Below the pieces are notes generated by a model. It did not search any database. It saw nothing but the letters and a program-made list of their open reading frames with translations, and was not told the DNA's origin. From assembly GCA_900549405.1 (NCBI GenBank), contig URNZ01000001.1, positions 40,532 through 104,531 of the forward strand: 64,000 nt of DNA, read 5' to 3'. The translations under genes and the position numbers were made by a program. Within the stretch, counting starts at the first letter, position 1; each line of letters starts with the position of its first letter. Source of the stretch: an uncultured Eubacteriales bacterium. Lineage in GTDB: Bacteria; Bacillota; Clostridia; Oscillospirales; Oscillospiraceae. Positions 49,062 to 55,562 of this stretch are shown here, piece by piece.

Positions 49062-49745
49062 TCAGGGCTCCTCGGTCAGCCCCAGCTCCACATACATCTT
49101 GTCAAAGCCATAGCGGGCGAACAGATAGGAGCCGTTCTGGCGCACGTGCTTCAGAGTCTCCTCCTCGCTTCTCTCCCGCTCCAGCACCTTTTGCAGGACC
49201 TCCTCCGCGTCCGCCTTGGGCACGATGACCACGGCGTCGTTGTCGGCCACCACCAGGTCGCCCGGCTCCACATACACGTTGCCGATGACGATGGGGTGGT
49301 TGATGGTGCCGGGGGTGCGCTTGGTGCTGCGCTTTACGCTGATGCCCCGGGACCAGACGGGAAAGCCGATGCGCTGCATCATCATGGTGTCCCGCACGCA
49401 GCCGTCGATGACCAGGCCGGAGGCCCCCTGCACCTGGGCGGCGTTGCTCATGATGCCGCCCCACATGCCGCCGGCCTCCTGGAACCCGTCGCAGGTGACG
49501 ATGACAAAGTCCAGGGGGGAGAGCATGGTCAGCGCCTTCTGCAAGATCAGGTTGTCCCCGGGCCGGGCCTGCACCGTGAAGGCGCGGCCCACTGCGTGGG
49601 TGCCGGGCCACACAGGGCGGAAGTCGTGGGTCAGGGCCCCGTTCTTCTTCAGACACTCGTTGACCGAGGCGCTCTCGTGGACGTCCTGAAAGGCGTGGAT
49701 GATCTCGTCGCTGACGGAGTCATAATGCTTGATGATGTCGTACAT
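49062..49745 (-). CDS. RraA-like protein (HMG/oxaloacetate aldolase family)
   Basis: A 227-residue member of the RraA / demethylmenaquinone-methyltransferase-like family. GRAFTVQARPGDNLILQKAL, GGIMSNAAQVQGASGLVIDG and GCVRD carry the usual substrate and metal residues (Arg-Asp pair). Catabolic members are class II aldolases or decarboxylases acting on 4-hydroxy-4-methyl-2-oxoglutarate or oxaloacetate, and the E. coli RraA form inhibits RNase E. Placement at the head of an aldolase and carboxylate-transporter operon supports an enzyme. Confidence 0.88.
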   Translation of the reverse strand: MYDIIKHYDSVSDEIIHAFQDVHESASVNECLKKNGALTHDFRPVWPGTHAVGRAFTVQARPGDNLILQKALTMLSPLDFVIVTCDGFQEAGGMWGGIMSNAAQVQGASGLVIDGCVRDTMMMQRIGFPVWSRGISVKRSTKRTPGTINHPIVIGNVYVEPGDLVVADNDAVVIVPKADAEEVLQKVLERERSEEETLKHVRQNGSYLFARYGFDKMYVELGLTEEP

Positions 49746-50147
49746 AATGAAAAAGACCTCTCTTTCACTATCGTGTGTTTTATTGTATCTGTGATTGGAT
49801 ACAATTTTTTATGCAACAAGGTTACTCCCATTCCACCCTCTTTGTCAACGGATGCGCCCTTGGTTTTTCCGCTTTTATGCAAGATGCACCATTTCTTTTG
49901 CACACTTTTCCGCTAAAGTCTGAAAAACAAAGCAAAACGGGGGCGTGTCCGTCACCTGGGGCACGTCCCCGCTGTTGATCTTTGCAAGATTTTCCCGCCG
50001 GTTCTCCCGGTTTTTCTCTGTTTTCCCGGGAAAATCAGACGATATCCGTCCTTTCGTCATATCTGACAAGGAATATCGTCAGTTTTTTGACCGGTTTTCC
50101 CTTGCATATTTGTATTTCAGTACGTATACTTAATTGTATTCAATATG
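49746..50147. promoter_or_regulatory. Regulatory intergenic region between gntR and the aldolase operon
   Basis: 402 bases without a gene. Minus-strand promoter for the RraA/aldolase operon: TTGACA (49843-49848), 18-base spacer, TAACCT (49819-49824). Just downstream is the inverted repeat TTGTATC-N8-GATACAA (49783-49804), a likely repressor site. A G/C hairpin at 49938-49976 (GGGGACGTG with CACGCCCCC) ends in CGTTTTGC on the minus strand and may terminate gntR. A second inverted repeat is at 50036-50079, and GTATAC sits at 50124. Confidence 0.6.
49783..49804. promoter_or_regulatory. Operator-like inverted repeat of the aldolase operon
   Basis: TTGTATC and GATACAA, perfect 7-bp arms with an 8-base spacer, about 15-30 bases downstream of the predicted transcription start. 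A bound GntR-type repressor would block elongation. Confidence 0.5.
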
Positions 50148-50861
50148 TTATTTCTCCCGGTTCTTTCGGCTCAGGCTGGAGATATAGGACATGGCCATGG
50201 CGAACTGGGGGGCATACTCCGGGCTGGACAGGACCTTTTGAAAGTTCTGCTCGCTGCGGTTCAGATGCTCGCTCATGCTCTCCACACAGGCCTCCCGGTC
50301 CCCCTTCATCAGCGCCTGCTGGATCTTCTCGTGTTCTTTCTCCGCGTCGCCCATGCGCTCGGGCAGCACAAAGTTCAGCCACCGGGCCCGGGAAATTTGC
50401 AAGCGCATCCGGTTGGATATCTCGATCAGGCGCTTGTTCCCCGCCGCCTCCATAATGGCGTTGTGGAACAGGTCGTCGTAGTAATAGTTCTGCACCGGGT
50501 CCTTGTTGCTCTGCATCTTGGTATAGATGTCCCCGATCTCGTCCTTCTGCTGCCGGGTCAGTCCCCCGTGGTCCATGATGATGTTGATGGCGGCCACCTC
50601 GATGGCCTTGCGCACCTGGCATATCTCGATCACGTCCTCCAGCGTCATGGGGGCCACCTTGGTCCCCGTGGGGGTGGTCTCCAGCAGGCCGTTGGCCGTG
50701 AGCAGCAGCATTGCCTCCCGGATGGGGGAGCGGCTCATGTCCAGCTCCTGCTCCAGGGCGTGGTCCGACACGGGCATCCCGGGCGCCAGCTCGAAATTGA
50801 TGATCTTGTCCTTGATATAGTCATAGGCCTGCTGCACCTGCGGCCCCTTTTTTCTCGCCAT
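50148..50861 (-). CDS. GntR-family regulator with FCD domain
   Basis: A 237-residue FadR-subfamily GntR protein. The winged helix-turn-helix (residues about 8-75) has AYDYIKDKIINFELAPGMPV and ELDMSRSPIREAMLLL. The C-terminal all-helical FCD domain carries metal/effector histidines (LFHNAIMEAAGN, MSEHLNRSEQNF). FCD regulators commonly sense small carboxylic acids. It lies between, and probably controls, the minus-strand aldolase operon and the divergent plus-strand dehydrogenase. GTATAC in its own -10 suggests autoregulation. Confidence 0.92.
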   Translation of the reverse strand: MARKKGPQVQQAYDYIKDKIINFELAPGMPVSDHALEQELDMSRSPIREAMLLLTANGLLETTPTGTKVAPMTLEDVIEICQVRKAIEVAAINIIMDHGGLTRQQKDEIGDIYTKMQSNKDPVQNYYYDDLFHNAIMEAAGNKRLIEISNRMRLQISRARWLNFVLPERMGDAEKEHEKIQQALMKGDREACVESMSEHLNRSEQNFQKVLSSPEYAPQFAMAMSYISSLSRKNREK

Positions 50862-50917
50862 GGTGTCTCCTCCCCCTCCGCGCTTCCCGGCGCGTGGTCT
50901 CCATATTTATATTTAAT

Positions 50918-50946
50918 ATAGTATACAGAACAAAACCGTTTGTCAA
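50918..50946 (-). promoter_or_regulatory. gntR promoter with GTATAC site
   Basis: Minus-strand TTGACA (50941-50946), 17-base spacer and TACTAT (50918-50923). GTATAC (50921-50926), within ATAGTATACAG, overlaps the -10. The same hexamer occurs at 50124-50129. FCD-type GntR proteins often bind GTATAC-centred palindromes. Confidence 0.5.
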
Positions 50947-51034
50947 TGTATCCCTTTATCCAGTTGTTTCCGGCGGTCCTCCGCCGAACGATCGATCCAC
51001 TTTCCCACATTCTGAAGAGAGGATGACTTGCTTT

Positions 51035-52024
51035 ATGAAAAAAATCGTGTCCTTTTTTGCCGATCACTCCGAGACCTTCGATCAACTGAACCGGCAGGCC
51101 GCCGACCACGCCCGCGCCCTGGGCTATGACTATCGCTGGGAGCCCCAGTCCCCCTTCCAGGCGGACCAGGTCATCGCCGCCCTAAAGGAGGCCGACGTGG
51201 GCATCATCGACGTGGAGCCATACGGCGAGGAGATCTTCAAGGAGATCCAGGGCCACACCAAGCTGCTGGTGCGCTTTGGCGTGGGCTTTGACAAGGTGGA
51301 CCTGGCCGCCGCCAGCCGCCACGGCATCGCCATCGCCCGCACCACCGCCGCCAACGCCAGCGGCGTGGCCGAGATGGCCCTGTCCCTGATCCTGGCCGCC
51401 CGCCGGGGCCTGCGGCACAACCGCATCCACTGCATCGACACCGGCAAGTGGGACCGCTATGTCTATCACGAGACCGCCGGGGCCACCGTGGGCATCTTAG
51501 GGCTGGGGGCCATTGGCCGCATCCTGGCCCGCCTGTGTCTCGGCCTGGGCTGCCGCGTGATGGCCTATGACCCCTACGCCAGCCAGGACGCCGCCCAGGC
51601 GCTGGGGGTGGAGCTGGTGGACCTGGATAAGCTGTTCACCACCGCCGACGCCATCAGCGTCCATGTCCCCTATTCCAAGGAGACCCACCACATCGTGGAC
51701 GCCCACCGCATCGCCCAGATGAAGCCCTCCGCCGTGCTGGTGAACACCGCCCGGGGCAATCTGGTGGACGAGGACGCCCTGTACGACGCCCTGAAGGCAA
51801 ACCGCATCTGCGGCGCGGGGCTGGACGTGTTCGCCCAGGAGCCCCTGCCCAACACCTCTAAGCTGCTGGAGTTGGACAACCTGGTCCTCAGCCCCCACTT
51901 CTCCAGCCAGACGGTAGAGTCCCTGTGGAACACCTATAAAATGGCCATCGACATCGCCGATGACTTCTTCCAGGGCCGGGACTGCCCCCACATCCTGAAC
52001 CCGGAGTATAAAGACGCACTGTGA
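51035..52024 (+). CDS. D-2-hydroxyacid dehydrogenase (phosphoglycerate-dehydrogenase-like)
   Basis: A 329-residue NAD-dependent dehydrogenase. NAD motif ILGLGAIGRILAR; catalytic Arg in VNTARGNLV, Glu in FAQEPLP, and His in LSPHFSSQ. It lacks the ACT domain of many SerA proteins. It diverges from the GntR gene and is followed by the propeller-like gene. It is only distantly related to the other dehydrogenase (40552), so the two probably act on different 2-oxo acids. I chose the ATG at 51035 over 51023 because of spacing from AGAGG. Confidence 0.9.
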   Translation: MKKIVSFFADHSETFDQLNRQAADHARALGYDYRWEPQSPFQADQVIAALKEADVGIIDVEPYGEEIFKEIQGHTKLLVRFGVGFDKVDLAAASRHGIAIARTTAANASGVAEMALSLILAARRGLRHNRIHCIDTGKWDRYVYHETAGATVGILGLGAIGRILARLCLGLGCRVMAYDPYASQDAAQALGVELVDLDKLFTTADAISVHVPYSKETHHIVDAHRIAQMKPSAVLVNTARGNLVDEDALYDALKANRICGAGLDVFAQEPLPNTSKLLELDNLVLSPHFSSQTVESLWNTYKMAIDIADDFFQGRDCPHILNPEYKDAL

Positions 52025-52066
52025 TGCGTCTCCCCCAAGCCGTTTCAGCCTTTAGAGGTGATCTGC

Positions 52067-53095
52067 ATGAAATTTGAAAAGCATTCCCTGTGCCATATCC
52101 CCTTCTGCTATGCCGTGGGGGCCATGCCCGTGGGCGGGCGGCAGACCTATTTCTTCGCCACCGATGACACCGGCCCCTGCTATGCCGTGGACGCCCAGAC
52201 GCTGGCGCGAGAGACCGTTTGGGACGGCCCCGGCGGCACCATGTCCATCGTGCCCCTGCCCAACGAACCGGACGCCTTTCTGGCCTCTCAGAACTTTATG
52301 CCCGGCTTTGCCGCCGCCCACGCCCGCATCGTCAAGGTGAAGCGGACTCCCTCCGGATGGACGGTAACTCCCTGGCTGAAGCTGCCCTATGTCCACCGCT
52401 TCGACCTGCTCCAGCGGGACGGGCGCTGGTACTTCTTGGCCTGCATCCTCTCCTCCACCCAGGAGGAGCACGCCCGCCGGGACTGCCCCGGCTATCTGGC
52501 CGCCGCCCCCATGTCAGCCGACTTTGCGCCCCTCGCTCACCTGGAGGTGATCGCCCGGGGGATGGCCCGGAACCACGGCTATTGCCGGGTGGCCCGGGAG
52601 GGATATGACCAGGCCTATACCGCCTGCGACCAGGGGGTCTTCCGCGTCACGCCCCCCGCCGCCCCCGGAGAGAACTGGACGGTGGAGCAGCTGCTGAAGC
52701 AAGCCGCCTCCGACGTGGCGGTGTGCGACGTCGACGGAGACGGGCAGGAGGAACTGGCCGTCATCCATCCCTTCCACGGAGACGTGTTCGCCGTGTACCA
52801 CCGGAAGGGCCATGGCTATACCCCCTGCTACTGCTACCCCAAGCCCGCCCCCTTCCTCCACGCCATCTGGGGCGGGACCCTGCGGGGAAAGCCCGTCTTC
52901 CTGGCCGGGTGCCGGGCGGGCGACAAGGACTTCTTCCTGGTGGAGCACACCCCGTCCGGCCTCCGCGCCCGGCTCATCGAGACCGGAGCCGGTCCCAGCA
53001 ACGTGACCGTCCTCCCCGGCCCGGACCACGACACCATCCTCATCGCCAACCGAGAAAGCCACGAGGCCGCGGTGTTTACCGTCACCGAGGGATGA
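52067..53095 (+). CDS. Uncharacterised FG-GAP/VCBS-like protein
   Basis: A 342-residue protein without signal peptide or membrane span, so cytoplasmic. It reads as repeated beta-strand units, as in a propeller: YFFATDDTGPCYAVDAQT, GTMSIVPLPNEPDAFLASQN, and AVCDVDGDGQEELAVIHPFH, the last being a calcium-binding-loop-like FG-GAP/VCBS motif (DVDGDGQ). I do not recognise a specific family or activity. It lies 42 bases after the D-2-hydroxyacid dehydrogenase, with AGAGGTG before the start, and probably shares its transcript. It could be a sugar-acid lactonase or epimerase-like propeller; this is a guess. Confidence 0.6.
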   Translation: MKFEKHSLCHIPFCYAVGAMPVGGRQTYFFATDDTGPCYAVDAQTLARETVWDGPGGTMSIVPLPNEPDAFLASQNFMPGFAAAHARIVKVKRTPSGWTVTPWLKLPYVHRFDLLQRDGRWYFLACILSSTQEEHARRDCPGYLAAAPMSADFAPLAHLEVIARGMARNHGYCRVAREGYDQAYTACDQGVFRVTPPAAPGENWTVEQLLKQAASDVAVCDVDGDGQEELAVIHPFHGDVFAVYHRKGHGYTPCYCYPKPAPFLHAIWGGTLRGKPVFLAGCRAGDKDFFLVEHTPSGLRARLIETGAGPSNVTVLPGPDHDTILIANRESHEAAVFTVTEG

Positions 53096-53112
53096 TTTGA
53101 AGGAATAGATGG

Positions 53113-53160
53113 CACCCCCGGCCCAGCGCCGTTTTCCGCAGGCGGTGGACCGGGGGTGTT
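53113..53160 (+). terminator. Terminator after the propeller-like gene
   Basis: CACCCCCGG with AGCGCC pairs with GGCGGT and CCGGGGGTG (small internal loop), followed by TTGTG. The U-run is short, so strength is uncertain. Confidence 0.6.
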
Positions 53161-53203
53161 GTGCGGTTGATAGATTCTTCATGAAAAACCTTAGTCTTAC
53201 AGT

Positions 53204-53398
53204 CTACATCATCAGCCATCTTTTTTGTCGCAGGTCTTCCAGCGTTATCACAAGACCGTAGCTTGCTAAAAATGCATTCATATCGTTTACAAAACGCCGC
53301 TGATTTTCATCTGATAAGTTATCAAATTCTCTTTTTACCTCCTGCATATTTTTTAATAGTTTCAATCTAAATATTCCATATTCTTGTTGCAAATTCAT
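53204..53398 (-). CDS. Small hypothetical protein, AT-rich
   Basis: A 64-residue charged, helical-looking protein: MNLQQEYGIFRLKLLKNMQE, then FDNLSDENQRRFVNDMNAFL. No family recognised. Base composition and codon use are clearly more AT-rich than the neighbours, suggesting recent arrival. It looks genuinely expressed: GGAGGT lies 6 bases before the ATG and a near-consensus promoter lies upstream. It could be a small regulator or antitoxin-like protein; no partner gene is evident. Confidence 0.65.
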   Translation of the reverse strand: MNLQQEYGIFRLKLLKNMQEVKREFDNLSDENQRRFVNDMNAFLASYGLVITLEDLRQKRWLMM

Positions 53399-53426
53399 AT
53401 ACGTACCTCCATGGTTTATTTTCCTT

Positions 53427-53455
53427 ATTTTATCATATTTGTATAGTTAAGTCAA
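53427..53455 (-). promoter_or_regulatory. Promoter of the 64-residue gene
   Basis: Minus-strand TTGACT (53450-53455), 17-base spacer, TAAAAT (53427-53432). Confidence 0.65.
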
Positions 53456-53555
53456 TCTCTTGCCATAACGTGCCCATACATATTCCGGCAGATCCTGCAA
53501 ATACTGTTTTCAGAAACAAACAGGCGTTTTTACACGCCGCAAAGGAGACATTGTT

Positions 53556-54098
53556 ATGAAAGCAACCGGCATTGTCCGGCGCATCGACGACCTGGGCCGG
53601 GTGGTCATACCCAAGGAGATCCGGCGGACCATGCGCATCCGGGAGGGCGACCCGCTGGAGATATACACCGACAAGGACGGCGGAGTGATCTTTCGGAAAT
53701 ACTCCCTCATGGGGGCGCTGGCGGATTTTGCCGGGCAGCTGTGCGAGACCCTCAACCGCACCTGCGGACGGGTGACGGTGATCTGTGACCGGGACAGCTG
53801 CATCGCCGTGGCCGGGGTGCCCCGGCGGGAGCTGATGGACCGCCCGGTGTCTCAGGAACTGGAACAGCTGATGTCTGGCCGCCAGGTGTATCAGCACAAG
53901 CCCGGTGAGCCCGCCCTGCCCCTGTGCGCCGGTCAGGACCGCCCCGCCCTGTCCACCGCCGCCCCCATCCTCTCCGGCGGCGACGTGCTGGGCTGCGTCA
54001 CCTTCGTGGCCCAGGACCAGGACCTGGACGGCACCGAGGTGGAATACAAACTGGCCCAGTCCATCGCCGCCTTTTTGGGACGGCATATGGAGAATTAA
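53556..54098 (+). CDS. spoVT: Stage V sporulation protein T (AbrB-family regulator)
   Basis: A 180-residue transcription factor: N-terminal AbrB/SpoVT swapped-hairpin DNA-binding domain (MKATGIVRRIDDLGRVVIPK, EIRRTMRIREGDPLEIY, residues 1-52), then a GAF-like domain (GRVTVICDRDSCIAVAG, PALSTAAPILSGGDVLGCVT). SpoVT adjusts late forespore gene expression in endospore formers. Length and domain order are normal. RBS AAAGGAG. A terminator follows at once. It supports a spore-forming host. Confidence 0.95.
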   Translation: MKATGIVRRIDDLGRVVIPKEIRRTMRIREGDPLEIYTDKDGGVIFRKYSLMGALADFAGQLCETLNRTCGRVTVICDRDSCIAVAGVPRRELMDRPVSQELEQLMSGRQVYQHKPGEPALPLCAGQDRPALSTAAPILSGGDVLGCVTFVAQDQDLDGTEVEYKLAQSIAAFLGRHMEN

Positions 54099-54101
54099 AA
54101 C

Positions 54102-54142
54102 AGACCCGCATCTGTCATTCAGCAGATGCGGGTCTTATCTTG
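54102..54142 (+). terminator. Terminator of spoVT
   Basis: AGACCCGCATCTG pairs with CAGATGCGGGTCT (13 bp), then TATCTTG. The end GGGTCTTATCTTG (54130-54142) is repeated exactly at 55282-55294 beyond the fic gene. Confidence 0.75.
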
Positions 54143-54170
54143 CGTACTAACTTGCGTACTTTCTTCCTCC
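54135..54170. repeat. 36-bp direct repeat, copy 1 (after fic)
   Basis: Begins TTATCTTGCGTACTA and ends TTCTTCCTCC. It matches copy 2 at 55186-55221 in 34 of 36 positions. Each copy contains two tandem CTTGCGTACT units. The pair encloses the fic gene. Confidence 0.8.
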
Positions 54171-54179
54171 GTGATTAGT

Positions 54180-55172
54180 TCAGATTTTTACATATCTTTG
54201 ATTTCTGCTGTTTGGCTTATCCGGTATGGTCATCTGCACCAAGTTCATCTGGAGCGCTGGGTGAAGACAATTCCTGCGGAAGCCTTCTCTTGACTTCATC
54301 CCCAGCTTTTCCATCAAGGCGGCGCTAGTGTATGGAACATCATATTCCATCGCGTCCAGCAGCCTTCGGACAGCATTGGGAAGAGCTTCATTTCTCTCGC
54401 TGATTTGAACAGAGATATCCTCCAGTATCCTGTCGATTTGAGACAGCATAAATTCGATAAAGATCGTAGATTCCCCGGCGACATGGCACCGGGAAATGGC
54501 CGCATAGTATTCATCCTGAAACTGCTCGATCTGGCTTTCGATGGGGATATATTCAAACACCGGCTTCCATTTGGACAAAATGGCCGTATGCCACAGTCTT
54601 GCCATTCTGCCGTTCCCATCAGAAAAGGGGTGGATAAAGACAAACTCATAATGAAAGACGCTGCTTAAGATCAACGGGTGAACGTCAGCCCGCGCTTCTT
54701 TCATCCACGCAAACAGCTCGTGCATAAGCTGCGGGACCAATCGCGCAGGCGGCGCCATGAAGATGCACTGGTCCCCGTTGAAAACGCCCTCCTCCCCGGA
54801 GCGAAATTCACCGGACTCCTCCACAAGATACTTTGTCATCATCCCGTGGAACCGTTTCAAATAGCGCATATCATAGGGGTCGATCTCAGAAAGCCGTTCA
54901 TAGGCAGCATAGGTGTTTTTTACCTCTTGAATCTCTTTCTGCTCGCCCAAAACAACTTTGCCGTTGATCACATCCCGGACCTGTCCCAGGGTCAGGGAGT
55001 TTGCTTCGATCTTCAACGAGGAATGGATCGATTTGATCTTGTTGTTTCTCCGCAGATGCGGCTTCGCTTCCAAGCTGCTGGTGGCTGTGATCCGGCCAAT
55101 TTTTTCGGAAATCGACGATACATATGACAGTATCTGGTTTGTGATCGTAAATGGCGGCTTGTATTTTTCCAT
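54180..55172 (-). CDS. Fic-family protein (probable AMP-transferase)
   Basis: A 330-residue Fic/DOC protein. The active-site motif HPFSDGNGRMARLW starts at His181 and is complete (HxFxDGNGRxxR), so transfer of AMP or another nucleotide phosphate to a target is expected. SSLKIEAN near residue 50 matches the class II inhibitory helix (S/TxxxE-G/A-N), so the protein is likely self-restrained. A C-terminal winged-helix-like region follows. I chose the ATG at 55172 (GGAGGAGG before it); further upstream the codons lie in the direct repeat and a TATAAT. Neighbours give no target. Confidence 0.9.
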   Translation of the reverse strand: MEKYKPPFTITNQILSYVSSISEKIGRITATSSLEAKPHLRRNNKIKSIHSSLKIEANSLTLGQVRDVINGKVVLGEQKEIQEVKNTYAAYERLSEIDPYDMRYLKRFHGMMTKYLVEESGEFRSGEEGVFNGDQCIFMAPPARLVPQLMHELFAWMKEARADVHPLILSSVFHYEFVFIHPFSDGNGRMARLWHTAILSKWKPVFEYIPIESQIEQFQDEYYAAISRCHVAGESTIFIEFMLSQIDRILEDISVQISERNEALPNAVRRLLDAMEYDVPYTSAALMEKLGMKSREGFRRNCLHPALQMNLVQMTIPDKPNSRNQRYVKI

Positions 55173-55185
55173 CGGACCTCCTCCG

Positions 55186-55221
55186 TTATCTTGCGTACTA
55201 TCTTGCGTACTATCTTCCTCC
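55186..55221. repeat. 36-bp direct repeat, copy 2 (before fic)
   Basis: TTATCTTGCGTACTA through CTTCCTCC, the partner of copy 1. On the minus strand it lies between the fic -10 element (TATAAT, about 55222-55227) and the fic start codon, so it forms part of the fic leader. Confidence 0.8.
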
Positions 55222-55281
55222 ATTATACGGTTTTTCCGGGAAAAATCAATCTGGATCAGAAGATCAAACAGACCCATATCC

Positions 55282-55294
55282 GGGTCTTATCTTG
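55282..55294. repeat. 13-bp direct repeat shared with the spoVT terminator
   Basis: GGGTCTTATCTTG, identical to 54130-54142. It is preceded by AACAGACCC, as is the spoVT terminator (54099), so this looks like a decayed second copy of that terminator on the far side of fic. Confidence 0.6.
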
Positions 55295-55319
55295 AAAAAA
55301 CGGCGAAATATGGTATATT
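55292..55319 (+). promoter_or_regulatory. Promoter of the small zinc-ribbon gene
   Basis: TTGAAA (55292-55297), 16-base spacer, TATATT (55314-55319). Confidence 0.55.
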
Positions 55320-55348
55320 GGAACCAAGACAATGAAAGGAGCTGCTTT

Positions 55349-55537
55349 ATGAAGTGCGTGAAATGTGGGCATGAGATGGAAGGCGGATATTCTTTCCGTC
55401 TGGCCCTTGCGGGAACCGTTAAAATCGAAAAAATGGAGATCAAAAAGAACTCCATGCAGCCAGAGGTCTGCGTCTGCCCGAACTGCGGGAAGGTGGAGAT
55501 ATACGTTGATCCGCAATCAAGGGGACGGTTCTTATGA
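55349..55537 (+). CDS. Small zinc-ribbon protein
   Basis: A 62-residue protein with two Cys pairs: MKCVKCGHEMEGGYSF at the start and VCVCPNCGKVEIYVD near the end, a four-Cys zinc ribbon. The middle has a basic beta stretch (GTVKIEKMEIKKNSM). Function unknown; similar small ribbons are common in Firmicutes. RBS AAAGGAG. The last seven residues (QSRGRFL) and stop are encoded by the left arm and loop of a long palindrome, so the natural C terminus may have been replaced. Confidence 0.75.
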   Translation: MKCVKCGHEMEGGYSFRLALAGTVKIEKMEIKKNSMQPEVCVCPNCGKVEIYVDPQSRGRFL

Positions 55538-55559
55538 TCAGAGAACCGTCCCCTTGATT
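55515..55559. repeat. 18-bp perfect palindrome, REP-like, also terminator-like
   Basis: AATCAAGGGGACGGTTCT (55515-55532) and its exact complement (55542-55559) around a 9-base loop that contains the zinc-ribbon stop codon. GGGGACGGTTCT palindromes are, to my knowledge, dispersed repeats in many clostridia. With ATTATTTC after it, it may also end transcription. Confidence 0.65.
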
Positions 55560-55562
55560 ATT

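Noticed and set aside
49062..49745. RraA as RNase E inhibitor
   Set aside because: The gene heads an aldolase and transporter operon, and the catalytic Arg-Asp residues of the aldolase members are present, so a metabolic role is likelier.
54135..55221. CRISPR array or phage attachment site from the repeats around fic
   Set aside because: Only two copies about 1 kb apart with a full gene between them, no regular spacers and no integrase. I report them as flanking direct repeats.
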